Assembly: GCA_029981855.1 (NCBI GenBank)
Contig: JARRCS010000001.1
Span: 1 to 64,000, forward strand
Length of the DNA: 64,000 nt
Direction: 5' to 3'
From: Halanaerobiales bacterium
GTDB lineage: Bacteria > Bacillota > Halanaerobiia > Halanaerobiales > DTU029
This document shows, one piece after another, positions 52,128 through 62,479 of this stretch (its first letter is position 1; each line of letters starts with the position of its first letter). Below the pieces are notes generated by a model. The model worked only from the letters and a program-made list of their open reading frames with translations. It had not been told where the DNA came from and did no database searches. The translations under genes and the position numbers were made by a program.

Positions 52128-53777
52128 ATGAGTAAACTAATTATCGGCGCTTCTATCGGTAATTGTGTCCATGTGGCAGGGGTTTTGAATTTTTTACGCC
52201 TGGCTGAGGAACACGGATATAAAACAAAATTTTTAGGCCCGGCAGTCTCGATTAATTATCTTCTTGATGCGGTTCAGGAAGCAAATCCGGAGATGGTGGC
52301 AGTAGGTTACCGCTTAACTCCGGAGACCGGGTATAATATTTTGAAACGCTTGCAAGAGGGTGTTGAAGAGAGGGGCTTAACTAATCATAAATATGTTTTT
52401 GGTGGCACCCTACCTGTAGCTAAAAAAGCTCAAAAGGTAGGGCTTTTTGATGCTGTTTTTAGCGGTGAAGAAGAAATAGAGGAGATTATTGCCTTTCTTG
52501 AAGGAAGGGAAAGTGAACGGGAGAGTATGAATTACGGGAATACCCTTCTAGAGAGACTTAAGTTAAAGAAACCCTTTCCTCTAATCAGGCATCATTTTGG
52601 TCTGCCTACTGTTGAAGATACCGTTCAAGGTATCAAGGAGATTGCCGAGAGCAGGGTGCTTGATATTATCTCTTTAGGACCCGACCAGAATGCTCAGGAG
52701 TCCTTCTTCAGGCCCGAAGAGATGGACGAGGACGAGAAGGGGGCAGGCGGGGTACCTATCCGGACTGAGGAGGATTTAAGGAGCCTTTACCGGGCAACCA
52801 GGAGGGGTAATTACCCGCTGATGAGGTCTTACAGCGGTACCAGGGATGTCTTTAAGATGGCGGAGCTGTTATTGAAAACCATCAATAATGCCTGGTCAGC
52901 AATTCCCCTGTCATGGTATAATAAACTTGATGGCAGGGGGCCGAGGGGATTACTGGAATCCATCAGAGAGAACCAACAGCTAATGAAATGGCATGGTGAG
53001 AGGGGTATTCCTGTTGAGGTTAATGAGTCCCATCACTGGAGTCTAAGGGATGCTCATGATACTATTGCGGTAGTTATGGCCTTTCTGGCTGCTTATAACG
53101 CGAAAAAGATGGGGGTTAAGACCTATATTGCCCAGTATATGTTCAATACCCCTAATGCTACCAGTGCTTCGATGGATTTAGCCAAGATGCTGGCTAAAAA
53201 AGAGCTTATCGATGGACTTCAGTCTGAGGACTTCCAGATATTAACTCAGGTCAGGGCAGGTTTGACCAGCTTCCCGCCTGATCTGGATAAGGCTAAAGGG
53301 CAGCTGGCCTATGCTACCTTTCTGGGTATGGCCTTAAAACCGGATATTGTGCATGTTGTGGGTTATTCGGAGGCCGACCATGCGGCCGAGAGCCCGGATG
53401 TTATCGAGAGCTGTAAGATTGCCCGCCAGGTAATCAATAATAGCCTTTACGGTTACCCTGATTTCGGTGCTGACGAAAATATCCGGCGGCGCAAAGAGGA
53501 GCTGCTGGTAGAGGCAGAGTTTCTGCTCGGGGCAATCAAACAGGTAGCCTCTCAGGGGGTAAAAGACCCCTGGAGTAATGCGGAAACTTTAGCCAGGGCA
53601 ATTAGGATTGGTTTGATCGATGCTCCGCACCTGAAGGGTAATCCTGTCGGTGCCGGCAGATTAACCACAAAGATTGTTAACGGTGCCTGTTATGCTTATG
53701 ATTACAGGAAGGATAAGATTCTCACTGAAAAGGAAAGACTTGCTCTCCTCAAGGAGGAGGTTGAATTTGGCAGATAA
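52128..53777 (+). CDS. cobalamin-binding, glutamate mutase-like protein
   Basis: 549 residues. Residues 1-125 look like a B12-binding Rossmann domain: SIGNCVHVAG places H15 where the cobalt-ligating His of DxHxxG lies, but Cys (C13) stands in place of Asp. The usual SxL is YRL (61-63), and FGG (91-93) fits the later GG. The rest (about 160-540) resembles the TIM-barrel subunit of glutamate mutase (WSAIPLSWYNKLDGRG; VNESHHWSLRDAHDT; GVKTYIAQYMFN). The order (B12 domain first, barrel second) and the loss of two canonical residues set it apart from known mutases. It may be an adenosylcobalamin carbon-skeleton mutase or an aminomutase, with an unknown substrate. It is coupled to the opine dehydrogenase-like gene and overlaps the regulator gene. 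Confidence 0.7.
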   Translation: MSKLIIGASIGNCVHVAGVLNFLRLAEEHGYKTKFLGPAVSINYLLDAVQEANPEMVAVGYRLTPETGYNILKRLQEGVEERGLTNHKYVFGGTLPVAKKAQKVGLFDAVFSGEEEIEEIIAFLEGRESERESMNYGNTLLERLKLKKPFPLIRHHFGLPTVEDTVQGIKEIAESRVLDIISLGPDQNAQESFFRPEEMDEDEKGAGGVPIRTEEDLRSLYRATRRGNYPLMRSYSGTRDVFKMAELLLKTINNAWSAIPLSWYNKLDGRGPRGLLESIRENQQLMKWHGERGIPVEVNESHHWSLRDAHDTIAVVMAFLAAYNAKKMGVKTYIAQYMFNTPNATSASMDLAKMLAKKELIDGLQSEDFQILTQVRAGLTSFPPDLDKAKGQLAYATFLGMALKPDIVHVVGYSEADHAAESPDVIESCKIARQVINNSLYGYPDFGADENIRRRKEELLVEAEFLLGAIKQVASQGVKDPWSNAETLARAIRIGLIDAPHLKGNPVGAGRLTTKIVNGACYAYDYRKDKILTEKERLALLKEEVEFGR

Positions 53778-54447
53778 AAAGAGAGTGGATTTTCTTAAAA
53801 ACTTTATCCTTTTCTCCGAGATGAGTGAGGAGGAACTGACTAAAATAGTTGAGTTACTAGAAAGTAAAACCTACCCCGATGGTGCAACCATCTTCTTTGA
53901 AGGAGATGAGGGGGACAGGGTCTACTTTGTTAAAGAGGGGAAGGTCAAGGCTTTTAAATGTACGCCTGAGGGTGATGAACAGATATTAGAGATTATCCAG
54001 CCTGGTGATGTTTTCGGGGAGGTCGTGCTTTTTGGCATAGACAGGTACCCTGCAACTACTATAGCCCTGGGAGAGGTTAAGGTCGATATCCTTTCCAGAG
54101 ATAGGTTCCGTAACTATTTTAACAGTAATCCTCAGATTGCCTGGGGGATGTTAAAGGTAATGGCCAGAAAGCTCTTCAGGTCCCAGCACAGGATAGGTAA
54201 TCTCGGACTCAGGGATACCAGGGGACGGGTTGCTACCCTGATAATAGACATGCTGCATGATTTCGGTGATTCTGAAAGTGAGTTTATCCTGGAATTTAAC
54301 CGCCAGGAGATGGCAAATTTTATCGGTACATCAAGGGAGACGGTCAGCCGAACCTTGAGCGAGTTCCGGAATGAAGGTTTAATTGAGATTGAAGGTAATA
54401 AGATTTTTATCAAGGATCTTAAGGGACTTAAGGAAGTTGGGGGTTAG
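53767..54447 (+). CDS. Crp/Fnr family transcription regulator
   Basis: 226 residues from TTG 53767 (AAGGAGGAGG upstream), overlapping the B12 gene end by 11 bases. The N-terminal cyclic-nucleotide-binding-type beta barrel (about 15-125, YPDGATIFFEGDEGDRVYFV) is followed by a Crp-type helix-turn-helix (about 165-215: NRQEMANFIGTSRETVSRTL). No Cys cluster for an Fnr iron-sulfur centre is visible. Its overlap makes it a likely controller of the two metabolic genes before it, which is an inference. lnt starts a few bases after it. Confidence 0.9.
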   Translation: MADKKRVDFLKNFILFSEMSEEELTKIVELLESKTYPDGATIFFEGDEGDRVYFVKEGKVKAFKCTPEGDEQILEIIQPGDVFGEVVLFGIDRYPATTIALGEVKVDILSRDRFRNYFNSNPQIAWGMLKVMARKLFRSQHRIGNLGLRDTRGRVATLIIDMLHDFGDSESEFILEFNRQEMANFIGTSRETVSRTLSEFRNEGLIEIEGNKIFIKDLKGLKEVGG

Positions 54448-54453
54448 TATTTG

Positions 54454-56004
54454 ATGCCGGGTAAGAGATTAGGAATAAAAGAGAAAGCCCCGGAATATCT
54501 TTTAATTATTCTCTCCGGGGTTTTAATTAACTTGCCTTTAAGCTATCCACAATTTTATTATACTGGCTGGATAGCCTTATTACCTTTTTTAATGTCTTGT
54601 AAATTATCCACAGATAAGTCTGTTAATTCGTCGGGTGATGCTGTTTCCCCTTTTGAGGGGTTTAAGAAGGGCTGGCTGCTTGGAATTGTTATCTTTATGA
54701 TGGTTTCTTTCTGGTTATACTTCCCGCTGGTAAATTTCAGCGGTCTACCCTGGATTATCTCTATCTTCCTGCTGGCTATGCTCTTTTTGGTAGCCGGTCT
54801 TTTCTACGGGCTCTGGGCCTGGTTATTTCTTCTTCCCGGCAGGAAGAAGGGTTTTAGCTCCCTCTGGCTGGCAATCAGCTGGACCGGTATTGAGTATCTG
54901 CGTTACAGGTTGCTACCGGACCTCCCCTTTGCCTTTGCCGGTTATACCCAGGTAGATTTTCTTCAACTGCTCCAGCTGGCCGATATAGGTGGTGTATTTT
55001 TCTTAAGTTTTATTGTAATTTTGTTTAATGGTTATCTTTTTAAGTTATTCCGGCAGCGCAGGCTGAGACATCTTATTCCCTTTGGATTAATTCTCATTAT
55101 AATTTTTACTTTTGGCAGTCTTAAATTAAATTACTATCAGGATAAGGAGTATAAATATCTAAGGACAGGTATCGTTCAGACCAGTATTTCAGCCTCAGAG
55201 AAATGGAAGGTAGCCAATATCGAACCAATTTTAAATCTGCTGTTGAAAAAAAGTAGCCAGTTTAAAGAGGCGGACCTGATCGTCTGGCCGGAGTCCTCCC
55301 TTACCTTTGATCTGATTAGAAATGAATATTACAGAAAAAAGTTTATCGAAGGGTTAGCGGGAATAAAAGCATATATCCAGGCCGGGAGTCTGGCCATTAT
55401 TGATGATGAATATCAAAGATATAACAGCAGCTTCTTGATTGCGCCCGGAGGTAGGATTAAAGGAAGGTATAACAAACTCAGGCTGGTTCCCTTCGGCGAA
55501 TATCTTCCCTTTGCTGAAGTGATTAAATCCTTTTCAGGATACAGTATGAATTCCAGTAATCCCGGTCAGGAGGTTGTAATATTTACAATACCATCTGCCA
55601 GGTGGAAGACGGCAATCTGTTCAGAAATACTCTACCCGGAGCTGGTCCAAAGGAAGGTTGAACAGGCTGATTTTATCGTTAACCAGTCTAATGAGGCCTG
55701 GTATCTTCACGGTAATCTGCAGGAGCAGATGTGGATTGCCGCTGTATTCAGGGCTGTTGAGAACCGCCGTTCGATTGTCAAGGCCGGTAATTTTGCCTTT
55801 AGTGGGCTAATTTCCCCATCCGGAAGGGCCATTATTAAAAATGCCCCCGGTCAGGGAGGACTGATTTCGGGCTCGGTTAACTTCAACAGGGAGGAGACTT
55901 TTTACCAGCAGTGGGGTGATTTTGCAGGTTACCTATCTCTTGGAATAATATTATTGTTACTACTGATCAAGCTTATTATGAAATTAAGAGTCAGGGCCCG
56001 GTAA
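54454..56004 (+). CDS. lnt: apolipoprotein N-acyltransferase
   Basis: 516 residues. About seven N-terminal membrane helices (to about 225) are followed by a nitrilase-like periplasmic domain. The catalytic triad is in place: Glu in IVWPESSLTF, Lys in GRYNKLRLVPFGEYLPF, and Cys in KTAICSEILYPE, with NQSNEAWY after it. It adds the third acyl chain to lipoproteins. Lnt is normal in diderms and rare in classical monoderm Bacillota, so it supports an outer membrane. A TTG-ATG pair opens the frame. Confidence 0.92.
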   Translation: MPGKRLGIKEKAPEYLLIILSGVLINLPLSYPQFYYTGWIALLPFLMSCKLSTDKSVNSSGDAVSPFEGFKKGWLLGIVIFMMVSFWLYFPLVNFSGLPWIISIFLLAMLFLVAGLFYGLWAWLFLLPGRKKGFSSLWLAISWTGIEYLRYRLLPDLPFAFAGYTQVDFLQLLQLADIGGVFFLSFIVILFNGYLFKLFRQRRLRHLIPFGLILIIIFTFGSLKLNYYQDKEYKYLRTGIVQTSISASEKWKVANIEPILNLLLKKSSQFKEADLIVWPESSLTFDLIRNEYYRKKFIEGLAGIKAYIQAGSLAIIDDEYQRYNSSFLIAPGGRIKGRYNKLRLVPFGEYLPFAEVIKSFSGYSMNSSNPGQEVVIFTIPSARWKTAICSEILYPELVQRKVEQADFIVNQSNEAWYLHGNLQEQMWIAAVFRAVENRRSIVKAGNFAFSGLISPSGRAIIKNAPGQGGLISGSVNFNREETFYQQWGDFAGYLSLGIILLLLLIKLIMKLRVRAR

Positions 56005-56019
56005 GCGGGTTCTTTTTTT
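55994..56019 (+). terminator. Rho-independent terminator at the lnt stop
   Basis: GGGCCCG-GTAAG-CGGGTTC (with G-U pairs) then seven T, overlapping the lnt stop codon. Confidence 0.65.
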
Positions 56020-56086
56020 ATTCACAAAATCTACTTTCCCTGCATAAGATATCCTTGAGTTTTCGCCTTAAGGAGGGGAGCAGAAG

Positions 56087-57928
56087 ATGTGTGGGATTGC
56101 AGGCTGGGTAGACTGGGAGAAAAATTTAATCAATGAAAGAGATATTCTCGAAGAGATGAAAGAGAGTTTGAACCACCGGGGACCGGATGAAGGAGGGGAA
56201 TGGTATTCTAAAAAGGCCGGGCTTGTACACAGGCGGTTGATTGTCATCGACCCCGCAGGTGGAAAACAGCCCATGATCAGGGAATACGGGGAAAACAGAT
56301 ATGTAATGGTCTACAACGGAGAGCTGTATAATACCGGGGAACTGCGAAGGGAATTAGCCCTGAAGGGTTATACCTTCCGGGGGCATTCTGATACTGAGGT
56401 TTTACTTATCTCTTACATAGAGTGGGGTGAGGAGTGTGTAAACTATCTAAATGGTATCTTTGCTTTTGCCGTCTGGGATGAAAAGGGAGAGAAGCTATTT
56501 CTGACCAGAGACCGGATCGGGGTCAAGCCACTTTTTTATGCCCGGTCTACTTCAGGTCTAATCTTTGCCTCTGAATTAAAATCGCTTCTCCTGCACCCGG
56601 AAATAGAGGCCAGGATCGATACTGAAGGTCTGGCTGAATTACTGGTAATAGGGCCGGGCAGGACACCGGGTCACGGGATTTTTACCGGGGTGAAGGAGCT
56701 AAAGCCGGGTTATTGTTTAACTTACACTCAGGAAGGGCTGAAAGAAAAACAGTACTGGTGGCTGGTAAGCAAGCCCCATGAGGATAGTCTGGAAGAGACG
56801 GTTGAGAAACTGAGAGAACTATTTGTCGATACGGTCAAAAGGCAGCTGGTCTCAGACATGCCTATCTGTACACTTTTATCAGGTGGGCTGGACTCCAGTG
56901 CCATCAGTGCCGTTGCCAGTCAGGCTTTGCAGGAGGAGGGATACGGGAAACTTCATACCTATTCGGTTGATTATCAAGGAAATGATAAGTATTTTGAGGC
57001 CAACAGCTTTCAACCTGATGCTGACAGCAACTGGGTAGATTATGTATCCCGGCATATTGATTCTGAACACCATTATGTTATAATTGATAATCAGCAGCTA
57101 GTAGACGGGTTAAGGGAGGCTGTCTATGCCAGGGATCACCCGGGGATGGCAGATATTGATGTTTCCCTCTATCTCTTCTCCAGGGAGATTAAAAAGAATT
57201 TCGTCGTGGCTGTTTCGGGTGAGTGTGCCGACGAGATCTTTGGGGGTTATCCCTGGTATTACCAGGAAGATATCTCTGAAATCAATACCTTTCCCTGGTC
57301 AAGGAGGTTGGGGGAGAGGATAAAGCTGCTTTCACCTGAGCTGATTAAAAGGATTAAACCTGAAGAGTATATGGCAGAGAGATACCGGGAAGCACTGGAT
57401 GAGGTACCCTTATTACCGGGAGAGGGCCGGAAGGAAGCCAGGATTAGGGAGCTCTTCTATCTCAACCTAACCCGCTGGATGCCTACCCTTCTCGACCGTA
57501 AGGACAGAATGAGTATGTATACCGGTCTGGAGGTGAGGGTGCCCTTCTGCGATCACAGGCTGGTTGAGTATGTCTGGAATATTCCTTGGGAGATGAAGAA
57601 TTACGGCGGTAGAAGGAAGGGGATTCTCCGGAAGGCCCTAAAAGGAATTTTGCCCGATGATGTCAGAAACCGGCCGAAGAACCCCTATCCCAAAACCTTC
57701 AACCCGGCTTACTTTAAGGCTACCAGAGAGTGGTTACTGGATATCCTGAACAACCCTCGATCACCCTTACTTGAACTAATCAACCGGGATATTGTTCTCG
57801 CATTGACCGAATTGGAGGAGGACTTTGATCTCCCCTGGTTTGGCCAGTTAATGAGGCTTCCACAGCTCTTTGCCTATTTGATCCAGGTAAATGTCTGGTT
57901 AGATGATTATAGTGTCAAGATCTGCTAA
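56087..57928 (+). CDS. asnB: asparagine synthase (glutamine-hydrolysing)
   Basis: 613 residues. The class II glutaminase domain starts at Cys2 (MCGIAGWVDW), with NHRGPDEGG and YNGELYNTGELR. The synthetase domain has the PP-loop LLSGGLDSSAISAV (about 265-278) and SGECADEIFGGYPWY. It makes Asn from Asp, Gln and ATP. Full length; ATG behind AAGGAGGGGAG. The 3' end overlaps the convergent rqcH gene by 14 bases. Confidence 0.95.
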   Translation: MCGIAGWVDWEKNLINERDILEEMKESLNHRGPDEGGEWYSKKAGLVHRRLIVIDPAGGKQPMIREYGENRYVMVYNGELYNTGELRRELALKGYTFRGHSDTEVLLISYIEWGEECVNYLNGIFAFAVWDEKGEKLFLTRDRIGVKPLFYARSTSGLIFASELKSLLLHPEIEARIDTEGLAELLVIGPGRTPGHGIFTGVKELKPGYCLTYTQEGLKEKQYWWLVSKPHEDSLEETVEKLRELFVDTVKRQLVSDMPICTLLSGGLDSSAISAVASQALQEEGYGKLHTYSVDYQGNDKYFEANSFQPDADSNWVDYVSRHIDSEHHYVIIDNQQLVDGLREAVYARDHPGMADIDVSLYLFSREIKKNFVVAVSGECADEIFGGYPWYYQEDISEINTFPWSRRLGERIKLLSPELIKRIKPEEYMAERYREALDEVPLLPGEGRKEARIRELFYLNLTRWMPTLLDRKDRMSMYTGLEVRVPFCDHRLVEYVWNIPWEMKNYGGRRKGILRKALKGILPDDVRNRPKNPYPKTFNPAYFKATREWLLDILNNPRSPLLELINRDIVLALTELEEDFDLPWFGQLMRLPQLFAYLIQVNVWLDDYSVKIC

Positions 57929-59669
57929 TTTTTTTTACCAGTTCTCTATCCGGATTAACATAGATGGTCTGGTAGTTCTCATAATAGACCAGACCGGGTT
58001 TGGCCCCCTTCGGCTTTCTGACGTTTTTTACTTCGGTATAATCGATGGGGACGTTTTCTGACATTCGGCCCTTACTGTAATAGGCTGCCAGGGAGGCCGC
58101 TTCCTTGATTGTTTTTTCCGGGATCTCTTCACCGGTATGATTACGGATTATTACATGGGAGCCCGCCTCCTCTTTGATATGCAGCCAGAGGTCGTTTTTG
58201 CTGGCAATCTTTTTGGTCAGATAGTCGTTCTGTCTGTTGTTTCTGCCTACTAAAATATCATAACCCTCTGATGATTTGAAATGATGAGGGGGTAAGGGCT
58301 GATCCTGGTTCTTTTTTCTCCTGCCCCGCTGTTTTTCTTTGATATAGCCTTCATCCTTTAATTCTTCCCTGATCTCCTTTAATTCCCCTTTGTTTTCGGC
58401 CTGTTCGATATTTAAAGAGACCTGTTCCAGATACTTTTCCTCATGCCGCAGTCTGCCCAGCTGTTTTTTTAGATGTTTAATACTTCTTTTAGCCTTATGA
58501 TATTTTTTAAAGTATCTCTGAGCATTCTCGGCCGGGGTTAGTTTAGGGTCAAGGGAGATGGTAACGGTTTTTTGTTCCGGATCATAGTAGTTAATCACCT
58601 CTATCTCTTCAGCCCTTTTATTAATCCGATAAATATTAGCTTTAACCAATTCCCCGAGTTTTTGATACCTTTCCGCATTCTGACCTTCCTTAAGTTTTTC
58701 TTTAAATTCGGTCTGTTTTTTCCTGTTTTTGCTTAAGTATGTCCTGACTACACCGAGTAGGGTCGCTTTCATCTGTTTAAGCTGGTCTTTTTTTAATTTA
58801 TGCTCATAGAAGTAATCCAGCAGCTCTCCGGTATCATTAAAGACGAGCTCTCTGATAGTATCCTTTTTATGTTTAAGCGGGAAGGCCGAGATATAGATGA
58901 TATTTTCCTTTTCATCAAGGCCAACTGCCGGTTTGAAATCATTATTTTTAACCCGGCTGAAAAAGCTGTTAAAGCTCAGCCAGATCCTTTCTCTTTCTTT
59001 ACTGCTGAAATCTGCATAGGGCTGCTCCGGGTCCAGACCTGCCTGGTGGATTATCTCCCTTGCCATATCCGGTCCGATTCCCCTAAAATGACACATAACG
59101 GCTTTAAAACTGTACTTCCCAAAATTAACCGGAATTATTTGCTCGAAATTATCCCGGGTGGTTAACAGTGGGTTCAGTTTATCCTGTTTTGGGGGGTACT
59201 TATACCTGATTCCGGGATAAAGCTGTCTTTCCTGGCTAATCTCAGCGGTAATTCTCTTAATAGCGTCGAGAATAACACCCTTTTCATCTACTAGAATAAC
59301 ATTACTGTATTTTCCCATTATCTCAACAATTAAATTGTAGGTATTATTACGGAGTTTAATCTGGAAATTAAGTATCCGTTCAAAATCAGGTTGAGTTATC
59401 TTAGTAATAATCCCCCTCAGCAAATATTTCCGCAGTAACATGCAGAAGTCCGGTGGTTTAACCGGGTTTTCAAAGCCCATTTTGGTAATATGAAGACGGG
59501 CCCACTGGGGATGGGCCGAGACCAATAGTTTGATATTTTCTCCGGACTGGCGCAAGGTAAAGGTTAATGATTGTTCTTCCGGTTGATAAATTTTATCTAA
59601 TCTTGCCCCGATTAGTTTTTTTTCCAGGTCGCTTTTAATCGCGGCTAACATAATACCATCTATCGACAT
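57915..59669 (-). CDS. rqcH: RqcH/NFACT ribosome quality control protein (Rqc2 homologue)
   Basis: 584 residues. NFACT-N (1-200, MSIDGIMLAAIKSDLEKKLI), helix-hairpin-helix, a long coiled coil (about 290-440) and the C-terminal NFACT-R domain (HHFKSSEGYDILVGRNNRQND; NDLWLHIKEEAGSHVIIRN, quoted as ASKNDLWLHIKE and GSHVIIRN). Formerly called fibronectin-binding protein. It binds split 50S subunits with stalled peptidyl-tRNA and adds C-terminal Ala tails. The conserved acidic-Arg pair of the N-terminal domain appears as Glu-Arg (DFERIL). GGGAGTG precedes the ATG. Confidence 0.93.
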   Translation of the reverse strand: MSIDGIMLAAIKSDLEKKLIGARLDKIYQPEEQSLTFTLRQSGENIKLLVSAHPQWARLHITKMGFENPVKPPDFCMLLRKYLLRGIITKITQPDFERILNFQIKLRNNTYNLIVEIMGKYSNVILVDEKGVILDAIKRITAEISQERQLYPGIRYKYPPKQDKLNPLLTTRDNFEQIIPVNFGKYSFKAVMCHFRGIGPDMAREIIHQAGLDPEQPYADFSSKERERIWLSFNSFFSRVKNNDFKPAVGLDEKENIIYISAFPLKHKKDTIRELVFNDTGELLDYFYEHKLKKDQLKQMKATLLGVVRTYLSKNRKKQTEFKEKLKEGQNAERYQKLGELVKANIYRINKRAEEIEVINYYDPEQKTVTISLDPKLTPAENAQRYFKKYHKAKRSIKHLKKQLGRLRHEEKYLEQVSLNIEQAENKGELKEIREELKDEGYIKEKQRGRRKKNQDQPLPPHHFKSSEGYDILVGRNNRQNDYLTKKIASKNDLWLHIKEEAGSHVIIRNHTGEEIPEKTIKEAASLAAYYSKGRMSENVPIDYTEVKNVRKPKGAKPGLVYYENYQTIYVNPDRELVKKISRS

Positions 59670-59796
59670 AAGATCACTCCCTATCTAATGATAGTATATA
59701 ATAAATACTGGATCTAATCTAGTCTTATATACATCTTTGTTCTTTTTCCCCACCTAACTGAATAAAAATTAATATGAACTCTACAGGAATATAGGG

Positions 59797-62478
59797 GTGG
59801 TTAAACTGAAGGAGTTTTATCTGTTATCAACAGAGGAAATAATAGATTCTTTTGCAACCTCAAGCGAAAGGGGTTTAGCCAACAGGGAGATTAGAAGGAG
59901 ACTGCTTGAATACGGAAAAAATCGCATAATAGAGACCAATCAGAAGGGGATCTTGAGTATCTTTTTCGACCAGTTTCGGGATTTTATGATCATGGTCTTG
60001 ATGGTGGCAACCCTTTTATCCTTTCTAATGGGTGAGGTTGCAGATGGCATAACTATCTTTGCGATTATTATCTTAAACGGAATTATGGGTTTTATCCAGG
60101 AGTACAGGGCAGAAAAGTCACTGGCAGCCTTAAAAAAACTGGCTGCTCCAAAGGCCAAGGTGATTCGAGATGGCAAGATAGAGAAAATTGCTGCCGACGA
60201 ACTGGTTCCGGGTGATTTATTATTACTTGAGGCCGGTGATAGAATACCGGCTGATGCCAGGATAATTTCTGCCAGGGGATTACAGGTAGATGAATCTCTC
60301 TTGACCGGTGAATCTTTACCGGTAAATAAATCAGAAAAAAGGTTGTATGCAAAGAACCTTGAACCTACCAGCCAGTCAAATATGCTTTTTATGGGGACGA
60401 CAATAACCGGAGGAAGAGCCAAGGCAGTTATTGTCACTACTGGTATGGATACAGAGATGGGCAAGATTGCGGAACTTCTAGACCATGATGAGAGGGTTTT
60501 AACTCCCTTACAGAAGAGGTTAAAGCATCTGGGCAAATGGTTAGTAACCGTCAGTATTTTAATTACTCTGTTCATTGTCATAATCGGTATTTTAAAGGGA
60601 CAATCAATCTATCAGATGTTCCTGGCAGGGGTCAGCCTGGCAGTGGCGGCAATTCCGGAAGGACTACCTGCTATTGTGACCCTGGCTTTAGCTCTTGGGG
60701 TTCAGAAGATGATTAAAAATAATGCTATAGTTAGGCGCCTACAGGCGGTAGAAACCCTCGGTTGTGCAACAGTTATCTGTTCTGATAAAACCGGTACCCT
60801 TACCCAGAATCAGATGACCCTGAGTAAATTTTATGCCAACCACAGAATTAATAAATTTGAAGCGGAGACAAAGCTTAAGGGGATCGAAAAGATGCTTAAA
60901 ATCGGGGCTATCTGTAATAGTGTTCAGCTTAAAGAAGAGGAGAAGGAAGGGCCTTTAAGTAGGGTTAAAAGATTTTTTGTGGGAAATAAAATCCCTGAAT
61001 TAATGGGAGACCCCACCGAGATAGCCCTGGTAAAGGCTATATATAATTATGATTTTACCCTCTCAAAGCTAAGGGAAGAATACCAGGTTGTTGCTGAAGC
61101 GGAATTTGATTCTAAACGGAAACGGATGTCGGTTGTAGTTGAAAAGCCTGATAAAAGTAAAGAGTTATGGATTAAGGGTGCTCCAGAGGTAATTATTGAG
61201 AAGTGTAAGTATATTGAGATAAATGGCCAGCCTCAGGAGCTAACCCCGGAGATTAAGGAAGAGGTTCTCAAGGCCAATGAGAGTATGGCCGGGGAAGCCT
61301 TAAGGGTTTTGGCCTTAGGTTACCGTTCCTTCAGAGAGAGGATTAAACTTAAAAAGGTAAGTGGTTATGAAAATAATTTAACCCTGGTTGCCCTGGTTGG
61401 TCTAATAGATCCTCCCAGGCCCGAGGCCTACCAGGCTGTAAAAAGCTGTAACCGTGCAGGGATTAAGCCCATAATGATTACAGGTGATCATAAGGTTACG
61501 GCCCGGGTGATTGCTGAAGACCTTGGAATTATATCCAGAAGGGGCAGGGTAATTACCGGTGCTGAGTTAAAAGGGATTGATGATACCAGGTTACGGGAAC
61601 TGATCAGGGGTGTCCAGGTATTTGCCAGAATTTCCCCTGAAGATAAGCTTAGGATAGTCAGGGCCTTAAAGGAAAATGGAGAGATTGTGGCCATGACCGG
61701 AGATGGGGTTAATGATGCCCCGGCGGTAAAGGAGGCCGATATCGGTGTAGCGATGGGGAAGAAGGGAACCGATGTTACGAAGGAGGTCTCTTCCTTAATC
61801 CTGGCTGATGATAATTTTGCGACAATTGTTAAGGCTATTGAAGAGGGGAGAAAGATCTATAATAACATCCGTAAATTCATTCGCTATCTATTATCCTGTA
61901 ATACCGGTGAACTATTGGCTATCTTTATGGGAATTACTATGGGCCTACCGCTACCACTAGTACCTATTCAGATCTTATGGGTAAATCTGGTAACAGACGG
62001 TCTGCCTGCCCTGGCCCTCGGTTTAGATGAAGATAATGATGATGTAATGGCTAAGCCCCCCCGTGAGCCTTCTGAAAGTATTTTTGCCCACGGGATGGTC
62101 AGTAAAATTGTAAGCCAAGGTGTTTTAATCGGGATCAGTACCATGGTGGCTTTCTTACTGGCGATTTTTCGCCTGGAGACGGATATTAATACCGCAAGAA
62201 CCATGGCCTTTTCAACCCTGGTATTTTCCCAGCTCTTTTTCGTCTTTAGCTGCCGGTCTGAGGAGCACTTTTTCTGGCAGTTATCCCCCTTTACAAATCC
62301 TTATCTGATTGGGGCGGTCTTTATCTCTGCCTTAATGCAGTTTGCAGTCATCTATCTACCAATTTTCAGTGGTTTCTTCCAGACCTCGGTGCTGAATACT
62401 GAACAATGGGTGATTGTATTTATTTTATCTACCTGGTCAATAATAGTACTGGACTTTGCTCGTTATTTTTCTAAATAG
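59797..62478 (+). CDS. P-type Ca2+-transporting ATPase (SERCA/PMCA-like)
   Basis: 893 residues. An N-terminal cation ATPase domain, actuator with [12 protein letters not shown], the TM4 ion-site motif [14 protein letters not shown], the phosphorylation site [12 protein letters not shown], the nucleotide-binding block WIKGAPEVI, the hinge [19 protein letters not shown], and ten membrane helices including [15 protein letters not shown] in TM6. The IPEGLPA and NLVTDGLPA patterns fit Ca2+ (P2A) pumps. It exports Ca2+ from the cytoplasm. GTG start; a CTG three codons on has a better-spaced GGGGTGG. Single gene, no terminator seen before remA. Confidence 0.92.
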   Translation: MVKLKEFYLLSTEEIIDSFATSSERGLANREIRRRLLEYGKNRIIETNQKGILSIFFDQFRDFMIMVLMVATLLSFLMGEVADGITIFAIIILNGIMGFIQEYRAEKSLAALKKLAAPKAKVIRDGKIEKIAADELVPGDLLLLEAGDRIPADARIISARGLQVDESLLTGESLPVNKSEKRLYAKNLEPTSQSNMLFMGTTITGGRAKAVIVTTGMDTEMGKIAELLDHDERVLTPLQKRLKHLGKWLVTVSILITLFIVIIGILKGQSIYQMFLAGVSLAVAAIPEGLPAIVTLALALGVQKMIKNNAIVRRLQAVETLGCATVICSDKTGTLTQNQMTLSKFYANHRINKFEAETKLKGIEKMLKIGAICNSVQLKEEEKEGPLSRVKRFFVGNKIPELMGDPTEIALVKAIYNYDFTLSKLREEYQVVAEAEFDSKRKRMSVVVEKPDKSKELWIKGAPEVIIEKCKYIEINGQPQELTPEIKEEVLKANESMAGEALRVLALGYRSFRERIKLKKVSGYENNLTLVALVGLIDPPRPEAYQAVKSCNRAGIKPIMITGDHKVTARVIAEDLGIISRRGRVITGAELKGIDDTRLRELIRGVQVFARISPEDKLRIVRALKENGEIVAMTGDGVNDAPAVKEADIGVAMGKKGTDVTKEVSSLILADDNFATIVKAIEEGRKIYNNIRKFIRYLLSCNTGELLAIFMGITMGLPLPLVPIQILWVNLVTDGLPALALGLDEDNDDVMAKPPREPSESIFAHGMVSKIVSQGVLIGISTMVAFLLAIFRLETDINTARTMAFSTLVFSQLFFVFSCRSEEHFFWQLSPFTNPYLIGAVFISALMQFAVIYLPIFSGFFQTSVLNTEQWVIVFILSTWSIIVLDFARYFSK

Positions 62479-62479
62479 C

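Noticed and set aside
54542-54612. DnaA-box matches (TTATCCACA at 54604 and CTATCCACA at 54542)
   Set aside because: They lie within the lnt coding frame. A nine-base motif with one free position is expected about twice in this much sequence. No AT-rich unwinding region or dnaA/dnaN gene is near.
59940-60581. 213-codon antisense frame in the Ca2+-ATPase gene
   Set aside because: The plus-strand gene has every P-type ATPase motif. The antisense frame has no start signals and a Ser/Pro-rich shadow composition.
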